Shown piece by piece: positions 36,905 through 46,888 of a DNA stretch of 64,000 nucleotides; position 1 is the first letter of the stretch; every line of letters begins with the position of its first letter. Below the pieces are notes generated by a model. That model saw only the letters and a list, made by a program, of their open reading frames with translations. It was not told where the DNA came from and searched no databases. This DNA is from Pseudoalteromonas espejiana DSM 9414. Lineage in GTDB: Bacteria > Pseudomonadota > Gammaproteobacteria > Enterobacterales > Alteromonadaceae. The stretch is taken from contig NZ_CP011028.1 of NCBI RefSeq assembly GCF_002221525.1, forward strand, positions 2,553,001-2,617,000, written 5' to 3'. Position numbers and translations under genes: made by a program.

Positions 36905-39265
36905 TTATTGGTTTTTCGGCGTTTCGACCGAAAAACTCTCAACTGGGTGCACTAAAGCTAACTTTAATACTTCATCAATCCAGGTAACTGGGTGAACATC
37001 TAAGCCTGCCAGTACGTTATCTGGGATCTCTTTTAGGTCACGTTCGTTAATTTTTGGAATGATGACAGTTTTAATTCCACCACGGTGCGCAGCCAGTAAC
37101 TTTTCTTTAAGGCCACCAATTGGCAATACTTCACCACGTAGAGTAATTTCACCTGTCATGGCTACATCTGCTTTTACAGGGTTACCTGTTAAGCTAGACA
37201 CTAAACCCGTTACCATAGCAGCGCCAGCACTTGGGCCGTCTTTAGGGGTTGCGCCCTCTGGTACGTGCACATGTATATCGCGTTTTTCGTAAAAGTCGCT
37301 ATTAATACGGAATGTATCAGCACGGTTACGTACTACAGTCATGGCCGCTTGAATCGACTCTTGCATTACATCACCCAATGAACCTGTGTAGCTTAATTTG
37401 CCTTTACCAGGCACAGCCGCACATTCAATGGTAAGTAAATCGCCGCCTACTTCGGTCCATGCTAAACCTGTAACTTGGCCAATACGGTCGCCGTCTTCAG
37501 CTTTACCATAATCAAAACGTTGTACACCTAAAAACTCTTCTAGGTTATCTTGGTTGATAGTGACTGTTTTAGTCTCTTTGTCTAATAAGATATTTTTAAC
37601 CGCTTTACGGCACAGTTTTGATACTTCACGCTCTAGGTTACGAACGCCCGCTTCACGCGTGTAGTAGCGAATAATGCCGATAATGGCACTGTCTTCGATA
37701 ACCACTTCAGACTCTTTTAAACCATTGCGTTTAACTTGCTTGGTGATTAGGTGCTCTTTAGCAATGTTTAGCTTTTCATCTTCGGTGTAACCCGACAAGC
37801 GAATAACTTCCATACGGTCTAACAATGGACCCGGAATATTAAAGCTATTAGATGTAGCAACAAACATAACGTCAGATAGGTCGTAATCAACTTCTAAGTA
37901 GTGATCAGCAAAGTGACTGTTTTGTTCAGGATCAAGCACCTCTAATAATGCTGATGCTGGGTCGCCACGCATGTCTGATGACATTTTATCGATTTCATCT
38001 AACAAGAATAATGGGTTTTTAACGCCCACTTTAGTCATGTTTTGAATCAATTTACCTGGCATTGAGCCAATGTAAGTACGACGATGACCACGAATTTCAG
38101 CTTCGTCACGTACGCCACCTAAGGCCATACGTACATACTTACGACCAGTAGAGCGTGCAATTGATTGCCCTAGCGATGTTTTACCAACACCTGGCGGCCC
38201 TACTAAACATAAAATTGGCCCTTTAAGCTTATTAGTACGCTGTTGTACTGCGAGGTACTCAATAATGCGTTCTTTAACTTTATCTAGGCCATGGTGGTCG
38301 CTATCAAGAATTTTTTGCGCGCCAGCTAAGTCTTTTTTCACTTTTGAGCGCTTTTTCCATGGTACGTTAATTAACGTATCAATGTATGAACGCACAACTG
38401 TTGCTTCTGCTGACATTGGCGACATCATTTTAAGCTTATTAAGCTCTGTGGTAGCTTTTTCTTTCGCCTCTTCTGGCATACCTGATTCTTCAATGCGCTT
38501 TTTAAGTGCTTCAAATTCGTCAGGTACGTCATCAAGCTCGCCAAGCTCTTTTTGAATCGCCTTCATTTGCTCGTTGAGGTAATACTCGCGTTGAGATTTT
38601 TCCATCTGCTTTTTAACGCGAGTACGAATTTTTTTCTCAACTTGCAGTAAGTCTATTTCACCTTCCATAAGCGCCATTAAGTATTCTAAGCGTTCTGTTA
38701 CGCTTGCAATCTCTAGCACTTTTTGTTTTTCAGGCACTTTAAGCGGCATATGTGCAGCCATAGTGTCGGCTAGGCGCGCCGGCTCATCAATACCAGAAAC
38801 AGAGGTTAATACCTCTGGTGGAATTTTTTTGTTTAGTTTTACATAGCCTTCAAACTGGCTAACAGCGCTGCGGATGAAAATATCTTGCTCTTGCTCATCC
38901 ACAGAGTCAGATTCGATAAACTGAGCATTAGCTACAAAAAATTCATCGTTATCTACAAACTCTTCAATTTGAGCGCGCTGCGTACCTTCAACTAAAACTT
39001 TAACTGTACCATCTGGTAATTTTAATAACTGAAGTACAGTAGCTATAGTCCCTATACGGTAAATATCGTCTTGCTCTGGTTCGTCTACAGTTGCATCTTT
39101 TTGTGCAACCAAGAAAATTTGTTTGTCTTTATCCATTGCCGCTTCGAGGCATTTTATTGATTTTTCACGGCCTACAAAAAGCGGGATCACCATGTGCGGG
39201 TATACCACAACATCGCGCAGTGCTAGCACTGGGATTTCGACTCGATCGGTTCTCTCAAGCGTCAT
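36905..39265 (-). CDS. lon: Lon, ATP-dependent serine protease
   Basis: Cytosolic AAA+ protease that removes misfolded and regulatory proteins. 786 residues (E. coli 784): N-terminal substrate domain (VEIPVLALRDVVVYPHM), AAA+ module with Walker A GPPGVGKTS and Walker B PLFLLDEIDKM, and C-terminal protease domain with catalytic Ser in KDGPSAGAAM and catalytic Lys in PIGGLKEKLLAAHRGG. ATG at 39265 gives the family N-terminus; an ATG six codons upstream is possible. Preceded by a heat-shock promoter. Confidence 0.97.
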   Translation of the reverse strand: MTLERTDRVEIPVLALRDVVVYPHMVIPLFVGREKSIKCLEAAMDKDKQIFLVAQKDATVDEPEQDDIYRIGTIATVLQLLKLPDGTVKVLVEGTQRAQIEEFVDNDEFFVANAQFIESDSVDEQEQDIFIRSAVSQFEGYVKLNKKIPPEVLTSVSGIDEPARLADTMAAHMPLKVPEKQKVLEIASVTERLEYLMALMEGEIDLLQVEKKIRTRVKKQMEKSQREYYLNEQMKAIQKELGELDDVPDEFEALKKRIEESGMPEEAKEKATTELNKLKMMSPMSAEATVVRSYIDTLINVPWKKRSKVKKDLAGAQKILDSDHHGLDKVKERIIEYLAVQQRTNKLKGPILCLVGPPGVGKTSLGQSIARSTGRKYVRMALGGVRDEAEIRGHRRTYIGSMPGKLIQNMTKVGVKNPLFLLDEIDKMSSDMRGDPASALLEVLDPEQNSHFADHYLEVDYDLSDVMFVATSNSFNIPGPLLDRMEVIRLSGYTEDEKLNIAKEHLITKQVKRNGLKESEVVIEDSAIIGIIRYYTREAGVRNLEREVSKLCRKAVKNILLDKETKTVTINQDNLEEFLGVQRFDYGKAEDGDRIGQVTGLAWTEVGGDLLTIECAAVPGKGKLSYTGSLGDVMQESIQAAMTVVRNRADTFRINSDFYEKRDIHVHVPEGATPKDGPSAGAAMVTGLVSSLTGNPVKADVAMTGEITLRGEVLPIGGLKEKLLAAHRGGIKTVIIPKINERDLKEIPDNVLAGLDVHPVTWIDEVLKLALVHPVESFSVETPKNQ

Positions 39266-39310
39266 TATAGTTTCTCTTCGCACTTCATTTATTTAAAAGA
39301 TTACTCAAGT

Positions 39311-39339
39311 ATATGGGGATAACCTAATTAAAGTTCAAC
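39311..39339 (-). promoter_or_regulatory. Sigma-32 heat-shock promoter of lon
   Basis: On the - strand GTTGAAC, then a 14-15-base spacer, then CCCCATAT, close to the sigma-32 consensus CTTGAAA-N11-16-CCCCATnT. It ends 46 bases before the lon ATG, which gives a short leader. Confidence 0.8.
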
Positions 39340-39370
39340 AATTTTCCCTGACTCGATTAAATTAATTATA

Positions 39371-39397
39371 AAAAAAGGAGCCTTAGGCTCCTTTTTT
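39371..39397 (-). terminator. Terminator after clpX
   Basis: AAAAAAGGAGCC, TA, GGCTCCTTTTTT: a short-loop perfect hairpin with T residues on the - strand, just after the clpX stop, ending the tig-clpP-clpX group. Confidence 0.85.
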
Positions 39398-39415
39398 ATG
39401 CAAATAGCTTAAAAA

Positions 39416-40699
39416 CTACTCTGATGCAGCTTTGTCTTGATTGTTGTTTTCATAAATCAAGATTGGGTCAGACTCACCTTTTATAACGGTTTCATCAATA
39501 ACCACTTTGCTCACATCATCCATTGAAGGAAGCTCATACATGGTATCAAGTAATACGCCTTCAACAATTGAACGTAGACCACGGGCACCTGTTTTACGCT
39601 CCATTGCTTTGTGAGCAATAGCACTTAATGCGTCATCACGGAACTCAAGTTCAACGTCTTCCATGCCAAACAGTACAGAGAACTGTTTAGTAATGGCGTT
39701 TTTAGGTTCACTTAAAATTTGCACTAGTGCCGCTTCATCAAGCTCAGTTAATGTAGCAACAACAGGTAAACGACCAATAAACTCAGGAATTAAGCCGTAT
39801 TTAACTAAATCCTCTGGCTCTACGTCTTTAAATGTATCACTTAAAGAACGGCTCGCCGCAGACTCTTTAACGTTAACGCCAAAACCAATGCCGGTATTTT
39901 TATGGCTACGTTGCTCAATAACTTTATCTAGGCCTGCAAATGCACCACCACAGATAAATAAAATCTTAGAGGTGTCTACTTGTAAAAACTCTTGCTGCGG
40001 GTGCTTACGACCACCTTGTGGTGGTACCGATGCAACCGTGCCTTCAATCAGTTTAAGTAGCGCTTGTTGTACGCCCTCACCCGACACATCGCGTGTAATA
40101 GACGGGTTATCTGATTTGCGAGAGATTTTGTCAATTTCATCAATGTAAACAATACCGCGTTGGGCTTTTTCTACATCGTAATCGCATTTTTGCAACAGCT
40201 TTTGAATGATGTTTTCTACATCTTCACCTACATAACCTGCTTCGGTTAATGTAGTTGCATCTGCCATTGTAAATGGTACATCAAGTAAACGAGCAAGTGT
40301 TTCTGCAAGTAATGTTTTACCACTACCCGTTGGGCCAATAAGTAAGATATTACTTTTGCCTAGTTCTACTTCTTGCTTAGTTGATTGGTTGCGTAGGCGC
40401 TTGTAGTGATTGTATACCGCTACAGACAATACTTTTTTAGCATGGTCTTGACCAATTACGTAGTCGTCTAAGTGATTACGAATTTCTTTTGGCACAGGTA
40501 GTTTATCAGACGAATTATGCTTAGGAGCAATGTCTTTAATTTCTTCCCTGATAATATCGTTACACAGCTCTACACATTCATCACAAATGTATACTGAAGG
40601 ACCTGCAATTAATTTACGCACTTCGTGTTGGCTTTTGCCACAAAAAGAGCAGTATAACAATTTATTACTTTTGTCGCCGTCTGTAGGAGTGTCAGACAT
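39416..40699 (-). CDS. clpX: ClpX, ATP-dependent unfoldase of ClpXP
   Basis: Hexameric AAA+ unfoldase that feeds tagged proteins to ClpP. 427 residues: N-terminal zinc-binding domain with CSFCGKSQ and [10 protein letters not shown], Walker [16 protein letters not shown], Walker [12 protein letters not shown], the pore loop GYVGED, and the IGF-type ClpP docking loop as GIGFGV. Arginine finger in IPEFIGRLP. Gene order tig-clpP-clpX-lon-hupB-ppiD is conserved in gammaproteobacteria. Confidence 0.98.
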   Translation of the reverse strand: MSDTPTDGDKSNKLLYCSFCGKSQHEVRKLIAGPSVYICDECVELCNDIIREEIKDIAPKHNSSDKLPVPKEIRNHLDDYVIGQDHAKKVLSVAVYNHYKRLRNQSTKQEVELGKSNILLIGPTGSGKTLLAETLARLLDVPFTMADATTLTEAGYVGEDVENIIQKLLQKCDYDVEKAQRGIVYIDEIDKISRKSDNPSITRDVSGEGVQQALLKLIEGTVASVPPQGGRKHPQQEFLQVDTSKILFICGGAFAGLDKVIEQRSHKNTGIGFGVNVKESAASRSLSDTFKDVEPEDLVKYGLIPEFIGRLPVVATLTELDEAALVQILSEPKNAITKQFSVLFGMEDVELEFRDDALSAIAHKAMERKTGARGLRSIVEGVLLDTMYELPSMDDVSKVVIDETVIKGESDPILIYENNNQDKAASE

Positions 40700-40805
40700 T
40701 CAGCTACCTCTTTTATACGTTGGCTGCCAAATTAAGTTGGCAACTATTTCAAATTCGCTTTTAACTATACCAAAATTTACTGGTTTTCGCATAGTAACTC
40801 AAAGT

Positions 40806-40827
40806 GGCAAGCAATTATTTGCTTGCC
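40806..40827 (-). terminator. Hairpin between clpP and clpX
   Basis: GGCAAGCAA and TTGCTTGCC around ATTA, but no T-run afterwards. It is more likely a processing or attenuation hairpin than a full terminator. It lies in the 135-base clpP-clpX spacer, close to the clpP stop. Confidence 0.4.
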
Positions 40828-40834
40828 TACACGC

Positions 40835-41452
40835 TTACTTGCTTTCGCGATTTGTAAACACTGAGTCAACCAGGCCGTAATCTACAGCTTGTGATGCACT
40901 CATAAAGTTATCACGGTCAGTATCGCGTGAAATAACGTCTAATGGTTGGCCTGTATGCTCAGCCATTAAGCGGTTAAGTTTGTCTTTAATAGACAGGATT
41001 TCTTTTGCGTGTATTTCAAAATCAGATGCTTGACCTTGGAAACCACCTAATGGTTGGTGGATCATTACACGTGAATTAGGTAAACAAAAACGCTTACCTT
41101 TAGCGCCAGCAGTAAGCAAAAATGCGCCCATGCTTGCCGCTTGGCCAACACAAATAGTACTTACATCTGGCTTGATGAAGTTCATTGTATCGTAAATTGC
41201 CATACCAGCGGTTACCGAACCACCTGGTGAATTAATATATAAAAAGATATCTTTTTCAGGGTTCTCTGATTCTAAAAATAGCATTTGCGCTAAAATTAGA
41301 TTTGCCATGTTGTCTTCAACTTGGCCCGTTAAAAAGATAATTCGCTCTTTTAATAGACGCGAATAAATATCATACGAGCGCTCACCTTTAGCTGTTTGTT
41401 CAACAACCATAGGGACTAATGCATTTAGGGGATCTGTCATACCAGTGTTCAT
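40835..41452 (-). CDS. clpP: ClpP, ATP-dependent protease proteolytic subunit
   Basis: Tetradecameric serine protease barrel. 205 residues with the complete triad: Ser107 in [11 protein letters not shown], His132 in MIHQPLGG and Asp181 in RDTDRDN, spaced as in E. coli (97, 122, 171 of the mature form). The N-terminal ~10-14 residues are a propeptide. ATG at 41452 has AAGGA upstream; an internal ATG four codons later has none. Confidence 0.98.
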   Translation of the reverse strand: MNTGMTDPLNALVPMVVEQTAKGERSYDIYSRLLKERIIFLTGQVEDNMANLILAQMLFLESENPEKDIFLYINSPGGSVTAGMAIYDTMNFIKPDVSTICVGQAASMGAFLLTAGAKGKRFCLPNSRVMIHQPLGGFQGQASDFEIHAKEILSIKDKLNRLMAEHTGQPLDVISRDTDRDNFMSASQAVDYGLVDSVFTNRESK

Positions 41453-41536
41453 ACTTTTTTAATTCCTTATGCGCATATACTTTTCCTTTATAAAGGAAGC
41501 ATAGTTATCATTTTTCGCAAATTATGGGGCACAAAC

Positions 41537-41584
41537 TAAAATGGCCCGGGCACACTGCATAAACAGAGTAACACGAGCCATTTA
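41537..41584 (-). terminator. Possible terminator after tig
   Basis: On the - strand AAATGGC and GCCATTT flank a long GC-containing interior that can extend the stem, followed by TTAGTTT. It sits about 30 bases after the tig stop; strength is uncertain because of the long loop. Confidence 0.5.
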
Positions 41585-41615
41585 ATCGTTAGCGAGCGCT
41601 TAAGTCAATGACTTA

Positions 41616-42920
41616 TTAAGCACCTTGCTGAGGATTCATGATGTCATCAAATGCTTTTTCAACGTCAGACACATTTGCTTTAGCTAAAATAGCTTCAACA
41701 GCTTGCTCTTCCATTGCAACATTACGCATTTGCTGCATAAGTTGATCATTTGCTTTGTAGTATTCTACTACTTCTGTTGGATCTTCGTATGCAGATGCAA
41801 CAGTTGCAATTAATGCTTCAACTTTTTCATCATCAACTTTGATATCGTTTGCTTTGATCACTTCACCTAGTAATAGGCCAGTTTTAACACGTGTTACAGC
41901 TTGTTCGTGGAACAATTCAGCTGGAAGCTCAGGCATGTTTTGCGCGTCGCCGCCAAAACGTTGAGCTGCTTGCTGACGTAATGCGTCAACTTCTTGATCA
42001 ACAAGTGCTTTAGGCACTTCGATTTCGTTGTTGTCTAAAAGACCTTTAATTGCTTGGTCTTTCACGTTAGCTTTAACCGCTTGGTCTAGCTCACGTGTCA
42101 TGTTCTTTTTAACTTCTTCTTTAAGCGCGTCTACGCCGCCTTCGGTAACACCGAATTTAGTTGCAAACTCTTCGCTTAATTCAGGTAACTCTTGTGCTTC
42201 TACTTTTTTCACTGTGATAGTGAATTGAGCCGCTTTACCTTTTAAGTTTTCAGCGTGGTAATCTTCAGGGAATGTTACATCAGCAACGACTTCTTCGCCT
42301 GCTTTTTTACCAACGATGTTATCTTCAAAACCTGGGATCATACGACCTTGACCAAGTTCTAGTGGGAAGTCTTCAGCTTTACCGCCTTCAAACTCTTCAC
42401 CGTCGATAGTACCAACGAAATCAACTGTTACACGGTCGCTTTCGCCAGCTGCTGCGTCAACATCTGCCCAAGAAGCGTGTTGCTTACGAAGTGTTTCTAG
42501 CATGTTTGCTAAATCTTCGTCAGTTACTGTTACCGCTGGTTTTTCAACAGCAATTTTGTCTAAACCTTGAACTTCAACTTCAGGGTAAACTTCAAACGTT
42601 GCTGTAAACTCTAAATCTTTACCTGCTTCAAGTGATTTAGGTGCAAATGATGGTGCGCCAGCAGGGTTAATTTTTTCAGAAACGATTGCTTCAATGTAGT
42701 TACGCTGCATTACTTCGCCAGCTACTTCTTGACGAACTGCAGGTCCAAAACGCTTGTTAATTACTGAAACTGGTACTTTACCAGCACGGAAACCATCGAT
42801 ACGCTGCGTTTTTGACAGTTGTTGTAAGCGTTTTTTTACTTCGGTCTCAACGTTCTCTGCAGGAACGGTGATGGTCAGACGGCGCTCAAGGCCTTGAGTC
42901 GTCTCAACAGAAACTTGCAT
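41616..42920 (-). CDS. tig: Tig, trigger factor
   Basis: Ribosome-bound chaperone for nascent chains. 434 residues (E. coli 432): N-terminal ribosome-docking domain with the GFRAGKVP loop, FKBP-type prolyl isomerase domain (~160-240; [19 protein letters not shown]) and the C-terminal helical cradle. GAGGT precedes the ATG. A TATAAT promoter about 175 bases upstream leaves a long leader. Confidence 0.98.
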   Translation of the reverse strand: MQVSVETTQGLERRLTITVPAENVETEVKKRLQQLSKTQRIDGFRAGKVPVSVINKRFGPAVRQEVAGEVMQRNYIEAIVSEKINPAGAPSFAPKSLEAGKDLEFTATFEVYPEVEVQGLDKIAVEKPAVTVTDEDLANMLETLRKQHASWADVDAAAGESDRVTVDFVGTIDGEEFEGGKAEDFPLELGQGRMIPGFEDNIVGKKAGEEVVADVTFPEDYHAENLKGKAAQFTITVKKVEAQELPELSEEFATKFGVTEGGVDALKEEVKKNMTRELDQAVKANVKDQAIKGLLDNNEIEVPKALVDQEVDALRQQAAQRFGGDAQNMPELPAELFHEQAVTRVKTGLLLGEVIKANDIKVDDEKVEALIATVASAYEDPTEVVEYYKANDQLMQQMRNVAMEEQAVEAILAKANVSDVEKAFDDIMNPQQGA

Positions 42921-43294
42921 GATTTACCTCAATATTCAATTTTGGCGACTGTTCGCCTTCCTTACAAACAAAGTAATCTTCATGAGTCTTGATAAATTTA
43001 AAAGCGATTTTTCACTTAAAAGCATCCGTCACTACCATGAGATCCCATTGCTGCTCTGCCCTTCGGGCACTATGTTAAACAATAGACGCGGCATTATAAC
43101 CTAATAATCATGATAGTCGAGTGTAGGGGGCAATTATTTGGACTAGTTTGGCTCTGATAGCGACCAAGTGCGTAAAAAACAGTCTAAATTTGATTATATA
43201 ACAAAATTTTGTATGAGGATTTAAAAGTTGATGTTGAGTGATTACTCTTTACTTTATTAATGATTAGTTCAAAACATTGAGCTTATTAAGAAAG
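42921..43294. other. Intergenic region between tig and the tRNA operon
   Basis: 374 bases. It contains the tig promoter (43093-43120), the tig leader with a small GC hairpin (TGCCC..GGGCA near 43058-43070) and the 3' flank of the tRNA operon. I see no strong terminator after the last tRNA. No credible coding frame. Confidence 0.6.
43093..43120 (-). promoter_or_regulatory. Sigma-70 promoter of tig
   Basis: On the - strand TCGACT, 16-base spacer, TATAAT (perfect -10), followed by GCCGCG. The -35 matches 4 of 6. Confidence 0.6.
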
Positions 43295-43371
43295 TGGTCG
43301 GCGATGCAGGATTTGAACCTGCGACCCCTTGGACCCAAACCAAGTGCGCTACCAAACTGCGCTAATCGCCG
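43295..43371 (-). tRNA. tRNA-Pro (anticodon TGG), copy 3 of operon order
   Basis: 77 bases on the - strand, from CGGCGATTAGCGCAG to the encoded CCA end. Anticodon loop TTTGGGT between CTTGG and CCAAG gives TGG. T-arm GGTTCAAATCC is intact. Identical to the copies at 43422 and 43745. Confidence 0.97.
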
Positions 43372-43421
43372 ATATAGTGTTGAATACTTAAATGGTGAAT
43401 TTAAGACCACTTATGAGAAAG

Positions 43422-43498
43422 TGGTCGGCGATGCAGGATTTGAACCTGCGACCCCTTGGACCCAAACCAAGTGCGCTACCAAACTGCGCTAATCGCCG
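43422..43498 (-). tRNA. tRNA-Pro (anticodon TGG), copy 2 of operon order
   Basis: Identical 77-base sequence to the neighbouring proline tRNA, 50 bases away, with encoded CCA. The adjacent copies also share four extra flanking bases (GAAAGTGG context), pointing to a tandem duplication. Confidence 0.97.
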
Positions 43499-43513
43499 AT
43501 ACTCGAAGTAAAT

Positions 43514-43590
43514 TGGGGTGACTGATGGGGCTCGAACCCACGACAACCGGAATCACAATCCGGGGCTCTACCAACTGAGCTACAATCACC
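43514..43590 (-). tRNA. tRNA-His (anticodon GTG)
   Basis: 77 bases including CCA. Anticodon loop TTGTGAT between CCGGA and TCCGG. The extra 5' G(-1) opposite C73, required by histidyl-tRNA synthetase, is present before GTGATTG. Confidence 0.96.
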
Positions 43591-43613
43591 ACGGTATTTA
43601 CTTTGTTTTCAAA

Positions 43614-43690
<77 letters not shown>

Positions 43691-43744
43691 ATCGAAAACT
43701 TCATAGTTTGCCTGTAAGCTACTTTATTAAATAAATAATAAAAG

Positions 43745-43821
43745 TGGTCGGCGATGCAGGATTTGAACCTGCGACCCCTTGGACCCAAACCAAGTGCGCT
43801 ACCAAACTGCGCTAATCGCCG
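43745..43821 (-). tRNA. tRNA-Pro (anticodon TGG), first of the operon
   Basis: Identical to the two other proline tRNAs, with encoded CCA. It is the promoter-proximal gene of the five-tRNA operon (Pro-Arg-His-Pro-Pro). Confidence 0.97.
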
Positions 43822-43865
43822 ATGCTTACGATTGTCTGCGAGTGACCTCGTTGACAACGGGGTGC

Positions 43866-43894
43866 ATAATAGTGATTTGACTGGGAGAGGTCAA
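43866..43894 (-). promoter_or_regulatory. Promoter of the tRNA operon
   Basis: On the - strand TTGACC, exact 17-base spacer, TATTAT, followed by GCACCCCG, a GC-rich discriminator typical of stable-RNA promoters under growth-rate control. The first tRNA begins about 37 bases beyond the expected start site. Confidence 0.85.
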
Positions 43895-44081
43895 ACGTTT
43901 TTTGCATAAAATAAATCAATCGGTCATTTTTAGTTCATAATGGTTAAATATTGCAAAACTAAGCTGAAATTTAGACGCTTTTTTTCAAAACTCTACTTTA
44001 TAACTTAAAAGCAACTTGGCGCTTTAGGGCTTTTCTGCGAAAATAGCACTCATATTAAAAAAGCATTAATAAAATTAAATT

Positions 44082-44110
44082 TTTGCATACACCCCTTCTA
44101 TATATGCAAA
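44082..44110. promoter_or_regulatory. Inverted repeat upstream of folD
   Basis: TTTGCATA and TATGCAAA, perfect 8-bp arms 13 bases apart, ending 54 bases before the folD ATG. Operator-like by position; the regulator is unknown. Confidence 0.3.
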
Positions 44111-44163
44111 TGCTTTTGAAGTATAAGTATCGAAGTTTATTTAACCCCAATTAAAGGTCCCCC

Positions 44164-45018
44164 ATGACGGCAAACATCATTGATGGTAAGGCAATCGCAA
44201 AACAAGTACGTAGTGCAGTCGCAGAGCGAGTAAGCGAACGTGTTGCAAACGGTTTACGTGCACCTGGTTTAGCAGTAGTACTAGTAGGGCTTGATCCTGC
44301 TAGCCAAGTTTATGTTGGCTCAAAACGCAAAGCATGTGAAGAAGTAGGATTTGTTTCTAAATCATTTGATATGCCAGCTACAACCAGCGAAGAAGAGTTA
44401 CTCGCATTAATTGATACGCTTAATGAGGACGGTGAAGTAGATGGTATTTTAGTTCAGTTACCCCTTCCTGAAGGCCTAGACGTAGAAAAGATTTTAGAGC
44501 GTATTACTCCTCATAAAGATGTTGATGGTTTCCACCCTTATAATATTGGCCGTTTAGCGCAGCGCATGCCAGCACTTCGCCCGTGTACGCCTAAGGGTAT
44601 TATTACACTTTTAGACTCAACAGGTGTGCGTTACAAAGGTATGCATGCGGTAGTGGTTGGCGCATCGAATATTGTGGGCCGACCAATGTCGCTTGAATTA
44701 TTACTTGCCGGTTGTACAACAACGGTATGTCATAAATTTACACAAGACTTAGAAACGCATGTTCGCCGCGCTGATTTACTTGTTGTTGCTGTAGGCAAGC
44801 CAGAATTTATTCCGGGCGATTGGGTTAAAGAAGGCGCGATTGTAATTGATGTAGGTATTAACCGTTTAGATACCGGCAAATTAGTAGGCGATGTTCAGTA
44901 CAGCATTGCTGAGCAAAAAGCTGACTTTATAACACCGGTACCTGGGGGTGTTGGCCCAATGACAGTGGCAAGTTTAATTGAAAACACCTTAGAAGCGTGT
45001 GAAAAATACCACAGTTAA
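44164..45018 (+). CDS. folD: FolD, methylene-THF dehydrogenase/cyclohydrolase
   Basis: Bifunctional enzyme interconverting 5,10-methylene-THF and 10-formyl-THF, supplying one-carbon units for purines and fMet-tRNA. 284 residues: [14 protein letters not shown] with the catalytic Lys, VQLPLPEG, and the NADP-binding [14 protein letters not shown]-terminal [14 protein letters not shown]. Lies between the tRNA operon and cysS, ending in a shared terminator. Confidence 0.97.
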   Translation: MTANIIDGKAIAKQVRSAVAERVSERVANGLRAPGLAVVLVGLDPASQVYVGSKRKACEEVGFVSKSFDMPATTSEEELLALIDTLNEDGEVDGILVQLPLPEGLDVEKILERITPHKDVDGFHPYNIGRLAQRMPALRPCTPKGIITLLDSTGVRYKGMHAVVVGASNIVGRPMSLELLLAGCTTTVCHKFTQDLETHVRRADLLVVAVGKPEFIPGDWVKEGAIVIDVGINRLDTGKLVGDVQYSIAEQKADFITPVPGGVGPMTVASLIENTLEACEKYHS

Positions 45019-45036
45019 ACACTTAACTGATACCAA

Positions 45037-45069
45037 TAAAAAGGGTTGCCATTTATGGCAACCCTTTTT
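45037..45069. terminator. Bidirectional terminator between folD and cysS
   Basis: AAAAAGGGTTGCC, loop ATTTAT, GGCAACCCTTTTT; T-runs on both strands serve both convergent genes. Confidence 0.9.
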
Positions 45070-45093
45070 AGTTTAAACGCTACTTTAAAGCAT

Positions 45094-46473
45094 TTACGCT
45101 TTACGCCACGTTGTTTTACCTGCTGAGTCTTCAAGCACTACACCGAGTGCATTAAGTGCATCGCGTGCTTCATCGGCGGCTGCCCAGTCTTTGCTTGTGC
45201 GAGCTTCGTTACGCTTAACAATTAATGCTTCAATTGTTGCCACTTCATCGTCATCTTGCCCGCCTTGTAAAAATGCCTCTGGTGCTTGCTGCGCTACACC
45301 TAACACTTCACCTATGCTGCGTAATACAAATGCAAGTTGCCCTGCTTGTTGAGCATCGTTGTCTTTGACACGGTTTAGCTCTTTAGCCAGTTCAAATAAA
45401 ACCGGTAACGCTTCTGGCGTATTGAAGTCATCGTTCATTGCTTTTCTAAATTTGGCAACATACTCGTTGCTTTCAAGGTCACATTCAATTGGCGCTACAC
45501 CACGAAGTGCTGTGTAAATACGCTCGAGTGAAGAACGTGCCTGATCTAAATTCTCTTGCGAGTAATTTAGTTGGCTGCGGTAATGACCCGAAATTAAAAA
45601 GTAACGAACAGATTCAGCATCGTAAGTTTTTAATACTTCACGTACCGTAAAAAAGTTATCTAAAGATTTAGACATTTTTTCTTTGTTTACTTGTACCATA
45701 CCTGTGTGTATCCAGGTATTTACATATTTACCATTATTGGCACAGCATGATTGCGCTATCTCGTTTTCGTGATGTGGAAACTGTAAGTCAGAACCCCCAC
45801 CGTGAATATCAAAATGCTCACCTAAATGTTTTGAGCTCATTGCTGAACACTCAATATGCCAACCTGGGCGGCCTTCTCCCCATGGCGATGACCACGAAGG
45901 TTCGCCTGCTTTGGCTTTTTTCCATAAAACAAAATCAAGTGGATCGTCTTTATCTTGCGCTACTTCTACACGAGAGCCTGCCTGAAGCATGCTTAAATCT
46001 TGCTGCGATAACGCACCGTATTGATCAAAAGTCGATACATCAAATAAAACATCGCCATCATTAGCTACATAGGCATGACCCTTTGCAATTAAGCGCTCAA
46101 CCATTTCGATGATTTCATCCATATGGTTAGTTACTGTTGGCTCTATATCTGGGCGTAACATGTTTAAGTTATCAAAGTCTTCGTGCATTGCTTTGGTCAT
46201 ACGAACAGTTAAGTCGTTAATAGACTCGCCATTTTCATTTGCACGCTTGATAATTTTATCATCTACATCGGTAATATTACGTACATATTTTAAGTCGTAA
46301 CCAAGGTGGCGAAGGTAACGAACTATTACATCAAACCCAACAAAAGTACGCGCATGCCCGATATGACAAAAATCATAAATGGTGATACCACACACGTACA
46401 TGTCGATTTTGCCTTCGACCATAGGTTTAAATTGCTCTTTTTGTCGCGTGAGTGTGTTGTATATTTGTACCAT
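45094..46473 (-). CDS. cysS: CysS, cysteinyl-tRNA synthetase
   Basis: Class I synthetase charging tRNA-Cys. 459 residues: HIGH motif as CHIGHARTF (residues 36-44), zinc ligands starting at Cys28 in MYVCGIT and later Cys/His in [10 protein letters not shown] and FPHHENE, KMSKS motif intact in [13 protein letters not shown], then the helical anticodon-binding C-terminus. Single gene; no leader signal seen upstream. Confidence 0.98.
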   Translation of the reverse strand: MVQIYNTLTRQKEQFKPMVEGKIDMYVCGITIYDFCHIGHARTFVGFDVIVRYLRHLGYDLKYVRNITDVDDKIIKRANENGESINDLTVRMTKAMHEDFDNLNMLRPDIEPTVTNHMDEIIEMVERLIAKGHAYVANDGDVLFDVSTFDQYGALSQQDLSMLQAGSRVEVAQDKDDPLDFVLWKKAKAGEPSWSSPWGEGRPGWHIECSAMSSKHLGEHFDIHGGGSDLQFPHHENEIAQSCCANNGKYVNTWIHTGMVQVNKEKMSKSLDNFFTVREVLKTYDAESVRYFLISGHYRSQLNYSQENLDQARSSLERIYTALRGVAPIECDLESNEYVAKFRKAMNDDFNTPEALPVLFELAKELNRVKDNDAQQAGQLAFVLRSIGEVLGVAQQAPEAFLQGGQDDDEVATIEALIVKRNEARTSKDWAAADEARDALNALGVVLEDSAGKTTWRKA

Positions 46474-46888
46474 TTATTTTAAGTCCTTGACTGTTTGCTT
46501 GGTTAGCCATGTTAACACTTGAAAAGCCCCTGCTCTAGCGCTTTTTATACCCAAAGCACCTCAATATTTATGTTTTAGCTGGAATTAAAAACATTTTAGG
46601 TAAGGCACTGATTGCAAGTAATAGTGTGGTTTTATTAATAACATCTATAACGCAGTGAAAATCGTTTCCAAACCCCGCTATTAGGCGTTTAGTAGGTATT
46701 TACTTTTACCAATGCTATTTATTTAAAGGGAGTGCTATTAGTGCAAAATAACACCTTAATATTAAGCCCTGATAGAGCGCTGAATCCGATATACTGTAAG
46801 GGGTTGGCTATATTGTATAAGCACTTTGTTTATCTTAGCTAACTAAGATAAAATAGCGCGACTAATTAAACCAGATATAGGAAACCAC
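46474..46888. other. Intergenic region between cysS and ppiB
   Basis: 415 bases between divergent genes. It contains a 33-codon frame with a Shine-Dalgarno site (46741-46842, doubtful) and a perfect 10-bp-arm palindrome (46829-46852) close to ppiB. The rest shows AT-rich promoter-like DNA without a clear -35/-10 pair. Confidence 0.5.
46829..46852. promoter_or_regulatory. Palindrome upstream of ppiB
   Basis: TTTATCTTAG, CTAA, CTAAGATAAA: perfect 10-bp arms, 36 bases before the ppiB ATG. It could be an operator or an mRNA leader hairpin. Confidence 0.35.

Larger units (their letters stand above)
43822..44163. other. Divergent region between tRNA operon and folD
   Basis: 342 bases holding the tRNA promoter (-) and the folD upstream region (+), which includes an inverted repeat at 44082-44110. 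No other element or coding frame is evident. Confidence 0.6.

Noticed and set aside
39663..40148. 161-codon open frame opposite clpX
   Set aside because: Shadow of a highly conserved coding sequence; Ser/Thr-rich composition reflects reversed codons.
43277..43492. 71-codon open frame on the + strand across two tRNA-Pro genes
   Set aside because: It is the complement of tRNA sequence and its internal repeat is simply the tRNA duplication.
43889..43908. CAAACGTTT core resembling a PurR operator near the tRNA promoter and folD
   Set aside because: Only one half matches CGCAAACG; it overlaps the tRNA -35 and is about 260 bases from folD.
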